DNA of 39,027 nt, from the NCBI GenBank assembly GCA_014885115.2, contig WKLE02000865.1:1-39027 (forward strand), written 5' to 3'. The position numbers and the translations under genes are program-made. The notes under the pieces were generated by a model. That model worked only from the letters and a program-made list of their open reading frames with translations. It did no database searches and had not been told where the DNA came from. The DNA is from Asterionellopsis glacialis (Eukaryota; Bacillariophyta; Plagiogrammaphyceae; Rhaphoneidales; Asterionellopsidaceae). This document shows, piece after piece, positions 1 through 10,958 of this stretch; positions within the stretch are counted from its first letter, which is position 1; each line of letters begins with the position of its first letter.

Positions 1-1108
1 ATTATAGTTAATCAGAGAGCACGCAATGGAATTCAAATTCTCCAAATCTTTGAATGTTTGTATATCAGAAGTGTCATGCTCTATACATAATTTTGGAGAG
101 GCCTAACACTGTCTGTACTCTCTGCAATCCCACAAAATAGTTTTAAATAAAAAATCTTTCGCTAGTTTTGCAATACAATGCCAAATATAGTAAGATGCTG
201 CTTTGGTAGGATTGCAGCAAAAAGGTTCAAGAAGGTATGCCCGTAAATTAAAGAGACAAATGCTTAGAGGCAGCAGAAGAGTCAATCCGTGGTCAAAAAT
301 TCCGTGCGTGTCTTGATGACGCCTTTGTTTGGTATACAATATGAAAAGCAAACTAATCTTGAAAGGGTTCTCTAAAATGAGAAAAATATTAGAATCAGAT
401 ATTTTCTATATTCTATGTTGTTGTCCTCTAGAGAGAGAGGTACAAGTACAAGTAGTTGAGTCTGTTGATATTTCTCCAACTATGAAGGCTTCTGAGTAAA
501 AAAAGTCTGTCGGTTTCTAGACTATCAGGTACCGTAGGACTAAAGCAAAGCACCCTACGTAGAAAAAAAGCAAGGTTCCCAGAATATCCCTAATTCTAGT
601 CTATTACAGCACCATGAAGGAGATACCACCGACGACTTCCAGACCATTTAAACTCGCGCCATGTATTTTCACTGATCTTCCGTATTCTCTCTAATCTCTA
701 ATCATGGATGATGTTTTCTACTTTAATTTTTAGCGACACGATAAACAGCCTCATTTAGGATCAATTATGTGGTCTTAAACCGTTTCAAATGATGTAATGA
801 AAAATTACTTAAGATGATGAACACGTCATTCGACGCACATGATAACAGACCAGGCAAAATATTTGCATTCAAAATTGTTGTGGTACGATACAGCTTTCTC
901 ACTTCGGTGTCATTTTTCGTGATTTGTGATGGAACAGCGCATCATCCTTTTTGTTTGCGTCTTTCTCGTAATTCTCTGTGTAGATCCTCTCTAGAAGACG
1001 ACCTGTTGCTGTTGTCCTTTGACCATCGTATTTCCCATACAAGTTTTTGACAATTTATATATATATCAATTACCATTTCCAACTGAGAATTTCTATTACT
1101 AGAGGGAA
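1..1108. other. Left-edge intergenic sequence, no gene recognised
   Basis: No convincing gene is visible. The two open frames longer than 75 codons (minus strand 103-351 and plus strand 814-1050) resemble no family I know and have no low-complexity, targeting or domain features. The sequence is moderately AT-rich with ordinary CpG, unlike the mobile-DNA islands further right. The final 60 bases form the likely promoter of the ankyrin gene. Confidence 0.5.
1054..1066 (+). promoter_or_regulatory. TATA-like tract upstream of the ankyrin gene
   Basis: A TTTATATATATAT run lies about 43 bases before the ATG at 1109. It could be a core promoter TATA element with a short 5' leader, or simply AT-rich leader sequence. 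The spacing is plausible but there is no independent support. Confidence 0.3.
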
Positions 1109-2491
1109 ATGGGTCATGTTATAGATCTAATTCAGAGCAACTATTGGTCACAATTGGCGGCATGGCTTGCAACGTTGAAAAGACAGGAACGTGACCGAGA
1201 TGGCTCTCTTCTTGCCGAGTTGTGCGTTCCAGATCGTTTTGGACGAACTCCTTTGCATTATGCATGCGCAAAGAAACGTGCTCCAGATCATGTCGTTAGT
1301 GCCATGTTAGACAAAGTAGCAGACAAATGGACTGCTTTGACATGTCGTGATTCTTATGGCAATACTCTGTTACATGCAGCTGCTGCATGCGGGAACGCAA
1401 ATGTAGTTCGAGTTCTTTTAGAGAACATCTTTTCTCCACCATCATTCGGAGGACAATCGTGCTCCTACTATTCCGGTTCATCAGCGCTGGAACAGGCATC
1501 GTCCTGTTGCGATGAGCACAGTGGAAGTGGTGTTGGATTAACGCCTCTTTGGATGGCTTGGAAGAAGTATTTAGACCCATCGTTCACACTCTTTGGTGAT
1601 GTATCACCTTCAGCAGGGAGAATGTCCCCTCAAATTTTGCAGAATATTCAACTTGCACTAAAATTGAAGTCAGCTGCAGATCTTCAATCAGAAGAATATA
1701 ACATCTTGTGTGATTTGTGGAACAAGACGGTCCTTTTACTGTTTGCTGCCTACAACGGTTCGATGGATCACGCACTCTTTGGAGGACGTATATGGCGGCC
1801 TTTACACAGTATTGCAACTGTAGGTGGTAGGAATGATGTCCAATGTCCGACAGTTGCAATGTGGCTGGCAGTAAAATTATACCAGGAACACCTATCGCAC
1901 AGAGATGAACATGGAAATCTTCCTTTGCACTTGGCAGCTCTCTACGACGAATTACCAGTGCTACAAATTTCTGACAGACACCATACAGTTAGGATGAGAA
2001 GAGAAAACTGCAGTGGCGACTACACATCAGTGCCGATAGATGAGGACGACTGTTTGGAGAGCATCAGTAAAACTCCCATTTTGGTTAGTCTCAGTCGTAA
2101 GTTTGCCCGGGCCGCAAGCACAACAAATATTAACAAACGCCTTCCGCTTCACTTAGCGATTGAGAGCGGGAAAAAATGGAATCGTGGTATCCATGCACTG
2201 TTAGAAGCATGTCCAGAATCATTGGAGAGACGTGATGGAGAAACAGGTCTTTATCCCTTTCTTCTAGCAGCCGCCAGTCCAAAATCGTCGCTCGATGTAG
2301 TATATGAACTAATTCAATATCGACCTGATTTAATTGGTCATGCAGTGAACTCGCAACAAGAAAGCTCTCCCCAGCAAAGTAAGCCTGTTTTGTTTGGGAG
2401 CAGTATACAACCTTTAGATTCACGACCTTCCACGTTCGAGAGCCAACCGCCTGATTGTTTTAGAAGTGTTCATGTCATCGAAGGTGCTTAG
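1109..2491 (+). CDS. Ankyrin-repeat protein
   Basis: A 460-residue single-exon protein. Ankyrin signatures of the form D-x-x-G-x-T/N-x-L/P-L-H-x-A occur at residues 42-67 (GRTPLHYACA), 81-106 (GNTLLHAAAACGN), about 265-285 (GNLPLHLAALYD) and 343-372 (KRLPLHLAIESG), with a degenerate fifth repeat after 373. Between them are poorly conserved Ser/Cys-rich linkers, as is common in the large diatom ankyrin families. There is no signal peptide or membrane segment, so a soluble protein is likely. Ankyrin repeats bind proteins, but the partner cannot be inferred. The start is the first ATG after a TATA-like tract; the C-terminal 50 residues are Ser/Gln/Pro-rich and look disordered. The next gene is convergent, 140 bases away. 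Confidence 0.85.
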   Translation: MGHVIDLIQSNYWSQLAAWLATLKRQERDRDGSLLAELCVPDRFGRTPLHYACAKKRAPDHVVSAMLDKVADKWTALTCRDSYGNTLLHAAAACGNANVVRVLLENIFSPPSFGGQSCSYYSGSSALEQASSCCDEHSGSGVGLTPLWMAWKKYLDPSFTLFGDVSPSAGRMSPQILQNIQLALKLKSAADLQSEEYNILCDLWNKTVLLLFAAYNGSMDHALFGGRIWRPLHSIATVGGRNDVQCPTVAMWLAVKLYQEHLSHRDEHGNLPLHLAALYDELPVLQISDRHHTVRMRRENCSGDYTSVPIDEDDCLESISKTPILVSLSRKFARAASTTNINKRLPLHLAIESGKKWNRGIHALLEACPESLERRDGETGLYPFLLAAASPKSSLDVVYELIQYRPDLIGHAVNSQQESSPQQSKPVLFGSSIQPLDSRPSTFESQPPDCFRSVHVIEGA

Positions 2492-2631
2492 AGTGCAAAT
2501 TAGGAGTAGTTAGTCCAAGAAAATACAATAAGTCTTCGTGGAATTTCTTCTCACGGTGGTAAGTCTGTCTGTACGTGTACTTCAGGAATGTAAATTAAAA
2601 AGTTATATATCTATCCCCGAATTTAAGAAGC

Positions 2632-4336
2632 TTACTTAGAAGCCTTGATCATAGCTTCACTCTCCTCGTGAATGGCGTCAACAAACGCAGTCACAAGAGC
2701 AGGACTTTCTTTTCCTCCTAAACCCTCTCCCAGATTTGCAATCAGACGTTGAGGGCCAAGTGCCTCCAACATTTCCTTTGCTGTTTGCCGAACCGTCTCT
2801 GGTGTTTTGGTTCCATCCTCGATCAACTCACGAGGATCATAGTTACCTTGCAAGGTTACACGGTCTCCAGACATGTCACGTGCAGTGCTACGGTCGACAG
2901 AGCCATCAATGGTCACAACATCAAAGGAAAGCTTTGAAAGATCTTCGTTTGCAAAGCTGTTACAATTATGGAGCAAAAGGATTATATCAGAACACATGCT
3001 ACCGTTGGACATGGGCAAATGACTAAAACAGGAGTAAATGTACATACTTTCACCTACACAATACTTACCTTGCTCCACGCGCAAACACCATAACGGGAAC
3101 ATCGGGAAACCTGGCTTTCAATTCGCTTCCAATTTCTTTCAAGCAGGGCATGGCGAATTCTTCAAACAGAGGCTCGTCAATCATCATTCCCATCGCTTCA
3201 AAGACCTGAAGCATATGAGCCCCTGCCTCTACTTGAGCAGACATGTACTCAATGACGAGTTTTGTCAAAGTCTCGAGAAGTCGGCTTGATTCCTCAGGAT
3301 GTTCTCGTAACCACTTCATACCAATATCTTGGTTCTTTTTGGACGATCCACCCACCATGTAAAAAAGAAGGGTCCAAGGGGCAGCAGAAAATCCAATGAG
3401 AGGGATGGAAATATCTTCTTTTGCCATCTTCTCACGAATCTTTTTGACACCTTCAATAACATGACCCAATTTGGCATCCACAAAAGCTGGTGTCATTTCT
3501 GACGTCGGAGCAATGCGAGCTTCAACTTCTTCGGCTGAAGCAAGTGGATTGGGCACTTGGATTCCAACACCACCAGGCATAGTGACATCAATACCTAGAG
3601 CTTCCGCAATGACCAAAATGTCCGAAAAGAGGATAGCTATACAATTCAAAGATCCAAAGTAGCACAAGATCAAAATATCAGGAGAAAGACCAATTGAAAA
3701 AAAGAGCATTCAAACAGCCGCCGTGTAGAATTCAATCATCAAGATCGAAAACAGAAATAATCATGAGATTTAACAAAGTGGACCGCATCCAAATTGAAAG
3801 AATCGAGCAATCGACATTCATGATAGTTAGAAGCAGTGACGTAGAGAACACATCAATCGTCTCCTAATGTTTGACGTACCAGCATCGAGATCGTATCTGC
3901 GGATTGGTTGCATGGTACATTCAGCAACTTCCTCGGGGACAGCCAGCATTTCCAAAAAGTTGTGTCCCGTTTCTTCCTTGTAAGCACGGTACTCAGGAAG
4001 ATGTCTCCCTGCTTGACGGAACAACCAAATAGGCGTACGTTCAACAGTTTGTCCAAGTGCGGCACGGATCATCAAATCATTTTTGGGAGCTTCTGGCATA
4101 CTATACGAACTTTCAGATGATGTTTCCTCAGAAGTAGCAGGAGCAGCATCACTTCCGGTAGACGGATCCATACTGTCGATGTATCCCATGATGATCTTTC
4201 TCGTTAATTCCAAGTCCTCTTCACTATTCAAGTGCATCTTACTTAGTTCTCGGCTGACTCCGAAGGAACCGCCAACAGGTGCAAAAGCACCTGCAAGCGA
4301 TGGAATTAAAAATAAAAGGGCAGTCTTCAAATACAT
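2632..4336 (-). CDS. UROD: Plastid uroporphyrinogen decarboxylase, three exons
   Basis: Uroporphyrinogen decarboxylase removes four acetate carboxyls from uroporphyrinogen III to give coproporphyrinogen III in haem and chlorophyll synthesis. Exons read 4336-3880, 3636-3069 and 2956-2632; donors are GTACGT and GTAAGT, acceptors TATAG and AACAG, and phases 1 and 2 join without a break to give 449 residues. The first 20 residues are a hydrophobic signal peptide ending at AGAFAP, the Ala-Phe motif of heterokont plastid preproteins. The core begins near residue 88. RQAGR at 107-111 supplies the two substrate-binding arginines (Arg37 and Arg41 in human), and the DAAILFSD segment, restored exactly by the first splice, carries the catalytic aspartate at 158. 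A Ser/Glu-rich stretch at about 58-85 separates transit peptide from core. Diatoms have several paralogues; which one this is cannot be told. Confidence 0.93.
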
Positions 4337-4570
4337 TGTAATTGTTGTGATAATCAGTACGACGATAACTGAACGTTAGCAGGTCTACAGTATCGTGATT
4401 TGTCGTCGTCCTTGGACTTGTTCCTACTGTAGGAGAGTTGTGAGGAGGTTAGGTGGTGATTGATAGATTGAATTCCTTTTCTCCATATCCCTTGTTGAAC
4501 GTCAATCTTGAGTGAGATTTGTTTCCAAGTGGAAACCACGGAAGTGATACCCAATGAAGTGATTTTCGTA

Positions 4571-4578
4571 TGACGTCA
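4571..4578. promoter_or_regulatory. TGACGTCA palindrome (CRE-like)
   Basis: A perfect 8-base cAMP-response-element palindrome lies 235 bases upstream of the UROD start and 51 bases before the first tRNA. In diatoms TGACGT half-sites are known as CO2/cAMP-responsive elements bound by bZIP factors. Its relevance to UROD is inference only. Confidence 0.35.
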
Positions 4579-4628
4579 GTTTCTAAAGTTTATTCATTAT
4601 GTAGCATGAAATGTCACCCAAAAAGCAA

Positions 4629-4700
4629 GACATCGTGGCTCAAAGGTAGAGCATCTGTCTTCGGAACAGAAGGTTGCGGGTTCGATTCCCGTCGATGTTA
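4629..4700 (+). tRNA. tRNA-Arg (anticodon TCG), copy 1
   Basis: A complete 72-nt cloverleaf without intron. The acceptor stem GACATCG pairs with CGATGTT, with G1 opposite T72 as a wobble; the D-stem is GGCTC/GAGC. The anticodon stem TCTGT/ACAGA encloses the loop CTTCGGA, giving anticodon TCG (reads CGA). The T-stem GCGGG/CCCGT encloses TTCGATT. The discriminator is A and no CCA is encoded. A TTTT run right after the gene fits a Pol III terminator. A second copy follows 62 bases downstream. Confidence 0.95.
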
Positions 4701-4762
4701 TCTTTTCGGGTAACATCAAGAAAGCTGAGGACAGTGATTTCAACTGATCCGTAACACAGAAT

Positions 4763-4834
4763 GACGCTGTGGCTCAATGGCAGAGCATCTGTCTTCGGAA
4801 CAGAAGGTTGCGGGTTCGAGCCCCGTCAGCGTTA
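4763..4834 (+). tRNA. tRNA-Arg (anticodon TCG), copy 2
   Basis: A second 72-nt intronless tRNA with the same anticodon arm as copy 1. The acceptor stem is GACGCTG/CAGCGTT, again G1 opposite T72. Compared with copy 1, three acceptor base pairs have changed in a compensated way, the D-loop reads AATGGCA rather than AAAGGTA, and the T-loop TTCGAGC rather than TTCGATT. A TTTTT run three bases downstream fits a Pol III terminator. Both copies should charge with arginine and read CGA codons. Confidence 0.95.
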
Positions 4835-5429
4835 CAATTTTTGCATCTTTGCATTCATGGCGCGAATACGTGAACGAATATCTTTTTCATGGAAAAGATG
4901 CTTTCATCAAGGAGCAGGAGAGTCCCACTTTTTTGGCGCGGTGATGATGATAATCACCATTGGTATCTTCACTTAATACAAAGTTCAATCTCTAGCTTTT
5001 TAGTAGATGCGTGATGATCAAAGTTCTCTAGCGATACTCAAACTGTTACGACAACAAGAACCGTTTGGTCAACCGATGACGAATAGAGCAGCGTGCTGTT
5101 CTGTCCCAATTTGTAAAAAACATCTTCAAATGATTCATCTTCGTTCATTTCTTTCTCCGAAAACTTGGTTTGCACACATTCCACATGAGGTAGAGAAATA
5201 TGCAGACAGATTCATTTTTTGTATTACTTTCTTTTCCTAAATTTACAGACGGAATGTAGTACGAGGAACAAATTAAAAAAATAGAGCTACAACCATTCGT
5301 TCTTTAATCATCCTTCGCTCCATCTAGAGGCTCTGTAACCCCTAACCTTTCTCATGTTAAATATTCTTTTGATATTGCGCTATTCTCTCTCACCTCTCTC
5401 TCTCGTTTTGCTTCTGTCTTCCTATCTAA
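4835..5429. other. Intergenic sequence, no gene recognised
   Basis: No coding sequence is supported. Short open frames here (for example plus strand 5007-5240) match no family. A CT-rich microsatellite (TCTCTCTC blocks near 5384-5410) lies just beyond the 3' end of the minus-strand gene at 5430. Confidence 0.5.
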
Positions 5430-6100
5430 TTAATGACCTTGCTTTTTGGATTCAAGCCACTTGTCATGATCAACTCCAAGTCCTTCAGGCATATTTTTTT
5501 GGTACGAATTCCAATAAATAGCACGTTTCAAAACAGATGGTTCGTCTTTTTCTCCCCATGTTTGTAAAATTGAATTTCTTTTCTTGGGGTCAAGTGTTAC
5601 ATCTTTGTATCCAACCAATGCATGAATACCCATTCCAGTCACTTTTTGATTGGGTACAAGAGGTTTGAAAGAGGGAGGGGGGGACAAAGAAGGTACCAAG
5701 TGAGATTCAATACGGTGCAATAGACGGGACGAAAGAAGTACTTATTATTGTTAAGTTGTCCCTATCGCATATCAGCACTTACTGAATGTCATTGCACAGG
5801 ACATAATCACAATGATTGGATAAGTACCCGAATCCGATAACCAATCTCTTGTTACATTGCTCTTGTATTTTTCAAGAGGCTGAGAAGGGGTGCAAAAGAG
5901 GGCATATGCAGATCAAGGTGGTTAGTCGCATGGATGTGATGTGATGGCATTCGACTTGAAATAGATTCCTGCGAACAAGAAAAACAACAAGAGCTTGTAA
6001 TCGCAAGCCAACTTCTTACCGGAACTGCAGATGTAGATGCATACCTGCGAGAGGCAACTTGCTTCAATGCACGGCTAAGGGTCGGTCTGAAGGAGTTCAT
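5430..6100 (-). CDS. Small mitochondrial NDUFA4/MLRQ-like protein, three exons
   Basis: The model joins exons 6100-6020, 5879-5783 and 5641-5430 (phases 0 and 1) into 129 residues. Donors are GTAAGA and GTAAGT; acceptors are CTCAG and AAAAAG, the latter weak. Residues 1-27 (MNSFRPTLSRALK..) form an Arg/Ser-rich amphipathic mitochondrial presequence. A single hydrophobic segment follows near residues 45-65 (YPIIVIMSCAMTF), then a soluble tail with D-V-T-L-D-P-K-K-R and ILQTWGEK. This order, with one inner-membrane helix followed by a P-D-V-like motif and an aromatic tail, is the layout of the NDUFA4/MLRQ (B12D) family linked to respiratory complexes I and IV. The family call is by pattern only. 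An upstream in-frame acceptor (ATAAG near 5736) would add about 30 residues and is considered less likely. Confidence 0.6.
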
Positions 6101-6980
6101 GGTTATTGGGAAAATTTGTTATCAAGATGGGTGGGGGTAAGTGTCAGTCAGGTACTTCGAAGATTAACTTTTTGGTTTGAATTGTGAGATGATGGTTTTG
6201 TGTGCCGATCTAATGGAAATCGGATGTTCTGAAAGTGCCGACGAAGTGGAAGAAAGACGAAATAGCAGTAGGAATTGTACGATTGATCTACGATGACACG
6301 TGATACTGATCTGGAAAGAAGATGGTGTCTTTGGGGTTCGGGTTTCGTCCCACTTTCCGTTCAATTTGTACGGATTCCTACGAGGAAATAATGTTGTTCG
6401 GAGTTGAATCGAATCGAAAAGTAGGCTTCGCATTCTGCCAATCCCGGCTTCAGTCGCACTGATACGACGCGCGGTTGACAGGTTTCTTTGGACATCGCGA
6501 TTCGAGCAGCGAGATACTCGAATCGAATCAATCGAATCGAATCGACTCACAGCTGGGGATTGGGAGTTGTAACAATCGAACGTAGGACAGATTCCTTCAT
6601 CGACTTCTGAGTTTCTGGATCTGAGCGCGCTCCCTGCATCGTCTGAGTATCGTCTGACTTCAACCGTTCAACGCTCATAACCTCAAAGCTCTCACCACTG
6701 CTGTATGTGTTGTTGGTTTTTGCGTAGTCTATTTGGCACTCACCTTCAAAAAGAACAAAAACGCAGCCGTGCGAAGGTGGGATGGTTTGATGGCTGACTG
6801 ACTGATGTTGTAACTCTGAAGTGTTGCGTGTTACTTTGGTTCTTTTTTGGTCTCGCCATCAATTGTATATTTCTACAGAATTGACCAGAGCCATCCACAG
6901 AAAAAAGATCATTCCTGTGTGTGGGAGTACGTGTTTGTTTGTGTTGATCATAAGAACAAGAAGAAGAATAGGAAAGAAGC
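6101..6980. other. Divergent promoter region between NDUFA4-like gene and helicase
   Basis: This 880-base region separates two divergently transcribed genes and should hold both promoters. No gene is recognised; the open frame at 6164-6550 (minus) is Ser/Arg-rich and built partly on a short repeat. The visible repeat is GAATC/TCGAA: GAATCGAATCGA at 6405-6420 and again, more extended, at 6517-6546. Confidence 0.5.
6517..6546. repeat. Short TCGAA tandem repeat
   Basis: A run of five or six near-perfect AATCG/TCGAA pentamers, echoing a shorter copy at 6405-6420. It lies in the shared promoter region and is probably a small microsatellite. Confidence 0.7.
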
Positions 6981-9749
6981 ATGAGGATGAGGCTCCTCTG
7001 TTCAAGAAAAAATGGAGGACTTGCCTCTTCAATTGCATTACTCTTGTTATTTGTTCTTGTAGTTCCTTCAACCGTTACAGCTTTCTTGGTTGTTCCTCAG
7101 CAAAATAATCCTATGAAAAACCTAATGCTGAAGAATACTATTGCTACAACTAGTACTAGGCGATCGTTGGTGGTACAAGCATTGGCATCGAAATCTCAAC
7201 AAAACAATAATAACAATGCTGCGAATGGTAATCGTCCTAAAAATCGTCGTTTTTCTCAGCAAGCTCATATTGACACTTTGAAAAATGGAAAAAATAAAAA
7301 AGCCCAAGGTAACAGGAGCGGAAAGTCAGCATCAAAAGCTTCTTCTCGTGATGAAGAAGTAGCGGTACCTCGTCAGCAGCAGCAACCAAGATCGCCACAG
7401 GGACAAGAGAGGGGCGATGACAAAAATAAAAATAATCAGAAAAACAAAGATTACATGTGGCGTTCAGGGAAATCAATTGATGAATTAGAATCTATCATGA
7501 TGAAAAGATGGGGAGATGAAATATCACAATGGACTGCTGATCCAGATGAAGTTGAAGCAGAATCTAGTGCTGATAAGGGGAAGAGACAAAACGATAAAAA
7601 ATCACCCAAGTTTAATGCAAAGCCTGTCATGGATCCATGGGACAACTCTGAGAAACAACGCAAAATAAGAAGTGACGGCGGCGATGATGAGAAGGATGAC
7701 GAGACTCGTGGTCGAGGAAGTTTCGGAGGTGCTAAGAATTCTATAGATCTTGACAATGATGGTGATGATCCTATGTTGTCTCGTGTCCGTCGAAATCAAG
7801 CACGATTACAGGAAAAACGGGGAAGAGGCGAGAGCAGTGATAGTTATGAGCAAACAAATAACAACAACGATTTTGAACCAGTTGCAGGAGCTACCAAAGA
7901 CTTCTTTGGTGGTGACAACGACGAAGATGAAAGTACTGTAGAACAAAGCTTTGATTTTGAAAGGGAATTTTATGATGAAGATGATGAAGGTTACGAACCA
8001 ACTAGTGGTAGATATGACGATGACGAGGATGATAATGACTTGTTTGATGCTGTAGATAAATTGATTGGTCCTCAGCCCGGTGCTACCGTTAGTGAAAGAA
8101 AACCAAGGAAATCCCAATCGTACAATAGTGCTGCGGTAAGTCCTGGGTTTTTCTTTCGTGAGGCAGCCGCCAATGAATACGATGCTTCTATGGAGGAAAA
8201 GAAAGCTGAAGAAGAACAAGAAGAATCAAAGAAGTCTGCTGCTAAACGCAACAAAAGGAACAAATCTCGTTCTCGTGCAGTCCTAGATGAAGATGGAAAC
8301 CCCATGTTCCTTACAGTTGAACAAGCTGAACGGAACTTTGAAGCTTCTCTCGTTGCCACTCAAATAGCAGCAGCTGGAGAAGACAACAACGAGGATGGTG
8401 TTGTGACTGAATACATCCCACCAGAGACAAGATCGTGGGAGGAATTGGGCATTACATCTGATGAACTTCTTGATAACTTACAACGGATGGGTTGTGGAGC
8501 ACCTTTATCGGTACAAGACAAGGCTTGTCCGCCCATTTTGAGTGGTAATGATGCCTTGATTGGTACCTATACAGGAAGTGGTAAAACGCTTGCCTTTCTT
8601 GCACCTTTGGCTCAACGTTTATTGTTTATGAGCGATACTAGTAAGAGTGGTGGTGACATTCAGATTTTGATTGTTGCACCAGGTAGAGAATTGGCAAGTC
8701 AAATTGTTAGTGTTGCACGGTCTCTGTTGGAAGGGACAGGTCTTACTTGTATGCTGGCGATTGGTGGGACAACCTTTTCAAGGAATTTAGAACAAGTTCG
8801 AAAGAAGAAACCAACTATATTAGTTGGAACGCCTGGGAGGGTTGCTGAATTGGTTGTTGGACGTCCAGGTGAAAAAAGTGGACGTCTCAAGATTGGGAAT
8901 ATCCAATCGCTCGTTATGGATGAATTTGATGCCTTGTTGGAATACAAGCCACATCGCGACCCTACCAAGGCCATATTACAAACCTTGAAACGTCGGCATG
9001 GTGATGCACTTCAATCTGTCCTTTGTTCTGCAACAGCATCGGATATGATCCAATCACCAAAGTTATTATCATTCTTACGCCAAGGATTTGCACAAGTGAA
9101 TGCTGATGAAGATGATCAACTTGTTACATCGTTATCAACAACAACAGCATCAAAGGAGGAAGAGCAAAAGCAACAACAACAACAACCGACAACAAGAGTT
9201 AGTCGAACAGTCATTCATGGGTCTGTTCATTTAAGACATCGTCGATTAGCTTTGGATACGTTACGCCGAATATTACATACGGAGCCATTACCACAACAAG
9301 CTCTTATCTTTGCAGATTCTTCAAGAAGAGTTGAAATTATTGTTGATAAGTTATCTGAAATGGGTATAGTCGCTGCACCTTTACACGGTGGTAGGGGTAG
9401 CGAAAAGATGGATCGATCGGAAGTGTCCAAAGCATTACGTGAGGGGTATGTAGGATTGGTAGTTGCAACTGAAATGGCAGCACGTGGATTGGATGCACCA
9501 TTATTGACACATGTTATTAATCTTGATTTACCTACGGATGCATCACACTATGCACACCGTGCTGGACGATGTGGACGTGGTGGACGACCGGGCGTGGTTA
9601 TAAATTTTACAACTGATGCCAAGGAACGCAATGTCCCTAAACGATTTGCATCCGAGTTGGGCATTACTATGCATAATGTTGAAGCACAAGGTGGTAAACT
9701 TTGCATTGTTGATGAGGAGGAGCAGAGCAACGATGAGAATAGTAACTAA
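6981..9749 (+). CDS. Plastid-targeted DEAD-box RNA helicase (DEFD variant)
   Basis: A 922-residue ATP-dependent RNA helicase. Residues 1-36 form a signal peptide with a long hydrophobic run ending in TVTAFLVVP, a heterokont plastid cleavage motif. Residues about 60-440 are a charged, low-complexity Asp/Glu/Lys/Asn region, probably disordered. The RecA-like core starts near 480: a SWEELG and LSVQDKA Q-motif-like region; motif I YTGSGKT at 530-536; Ia APGRELASQ; Ib GTPGR; motif II DEFD at 647-650 in place of DEAD; motif III SAT at 683-685; [29 protein letters not shown] at 859-866. The set is complete, so it should be active. A role in organellar RNA processing or ribosome assembly is likely by analogy with plant chloroplast helicases. 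Met1 or Met3 could start it. The downstream RRM gene is convergent. Confidence 0.9.
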   Translation: MRMRLLCSRKNGGLASSIALLLLFVLVVPSTVTAFLVVPQQNNPMKNLMLKNTIATTSTRRSLVVQALASKSQQNNNNNAANGNRPKNRRFSQQAHIDTLKNGKNKKAQGNRSGKSASKASSRDEEVAVPRQQQQPRSPQGQERGDDKNKNNQKNKDYMWRSGKSIDELESIMMKRWGDEISQWTADPDEVEAESSADKGKRQNDKKSPKFNAKPVMDPWDNSEKQRKIRSDGGDDEKDDETRGRGSFGGAKNSIDLDNDGDDPMLSRVRRNQARLQEKRGRGESSDSYEQTNNNNDFEPVAGATKDFFGGDNDEDESTVEQSFDFEREFYDEDDEGYEPTSGRYDDDEDDNDLFDAVDKLIGPQPGATVSERKPRKSQSYNSAAVSPGFFFREAAANEYDASMEEKKAEEEQEESKKSAAKRNKRNKSRSRAVLDEDGNPMFLTVEQAERNFEASLVATQIAAAGEDNNEDGVVTEYIPPETRSWEELGITSDELLDNLQRMGCGAPLSVQDKACPPILSGNDALIGTYTGSGKTLAFLAPLAQRLLFMSDTSKSGGDIQILIVAPGRELASQIVSVARSLLEGTGLTCMLAIGGTTFSRNLEQVRKKKPTILVGTPGRVAELVVGRPGEKSGRLKIGNIQSLVMDEFDALLEYKPHRDPTKAILQTLKRRHGDALQSVLCSATASDMIQSPKLLSFLRQGFAQVNADEDDQLVTSLSTTTASKEEEQKQQQQQPTTRVSRTVIHGSVHLRHRRLALDTLRRILHTEPLPQQALIFADSSRRVEIIVDKLSEMGIVAAPLHGGRGSEKMDRSEVSKALREGYVGLVVATEMAARGLDAPLLTHVINLDLPTDASHYAHRAGRCGRGGRPGVVINFTTDAKERNVPKRFASELGITMHNVEAQGGKLCIVDEEEQSNDENSN

Positions 9750-10958
9750 TATAAATAGTAAAAGTCGGCATGACACTTTCAACAGAGAGAAAAGCAATAC
9801 TGCATTTTGTGATTATGAAAGTCCGTTTGGGGTTATATACAGTCTCTCTAGAGAGTACATCAAGATTCTACTGTAAATACAATTCTTTGTGCTAACATAT
9901 TTTAAAATACTGAAAATAACGTTACGAGTAATCTTTATTCTTTTTGTAATCTGATCGTACAAAGTGATATTTGGAAAAACCATGCAAGTCGTGAAACTGA
10001 GAAGAGACCGTCCGTGACTTTGTTGATAGAGATTTAGAGCAGAAATCTGAATAATCTACACAATCACATGAGTAAATAATCTTTGCAATCTTGTTCTCAA
10101 TATCGTGTTCAACCAAGTAGGTAGTTGTTTCAATGAAAATGACTTGAAATCGAAAGAGAGGTTAAAAAAAGAAACTTGACTCTTTGAAGGAGAGAACGGT
10201 CGAAAGTCCAACACAACGCACGCTCTTGTTCAAAAGATATAGAAGTAAGACAAGACCATGAAATTCTTCCTGTTCCATCTTGATGTCGCTGGTTGAAATC
10301 GGAAAATATTCAAATAGTCGTATTGTCGTATTGTCAACATAGGTGTTTCCATGTCAAAAAAAGTACTTCAAGTCTCCTTCTTGCCCCCACTCAAAACCAA
10401 TCTTTTTTTAAAAAATTGAAATAACTTTTTCTCTTTCGCTCCTTTTGGGAACGAACCACCTTTACAGAAATGGTATATAATAATAGCTTTGCTGCAACTG
10501 CCATATTTCAACATGTACATCGTGAAGAAATAATGAAAACTTGAGGTATTCATTCCACCCTCTAAAATTTTCAACCACAAACACAATGAAATATTATGAA
10601 TATGATTCTCTCTCTCGTTCATTCACTTACTCACTCTGTCTGTCACACCCTCCCTCACGTTCTACAAGCCCCACAATCGCACCTTTGTACTACCGATTTT
10701 CGATGAAAATGTTCACTCTTTTGAAGAGAGAAAACCATATTCACAAATAATAATGTTTCACAACGTACCAAATGAATGGAATCACATCCATGCAAGAATA
10801 TTGTATAAGAAAATATCATCGCGAAAGATATGAAATACATAATCATACATACACGCACACACATATAAAAGGTATTGTCCCCACCAACCCACTCTCTCTC
10901 TCTCTCCCTTTTTTCCCATCCTCTCCCAATTTCCTCTTTTTTGGGGGTGTTGTTTTGT
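9750..10958. other. Convergent 3' intergenic region with microsatellites
   Basis: This region lies between two convergent genes and should hold both 3' UTRs. No open frame in it matches a family. It contains a CA-rich stretch near 10850-10870 (ACACGCACACACAT) and a CT repeat near 10891-10910, followed by T-rich sequence just beyond the RRM gene's stop. Confidence 0.5.

Noticed and set aside
814..1050. 78-codon plus-strand open frame before the ankyrin gene
   Set aside because: No family resemblance or targeting feature; length is within chance for this base composition.
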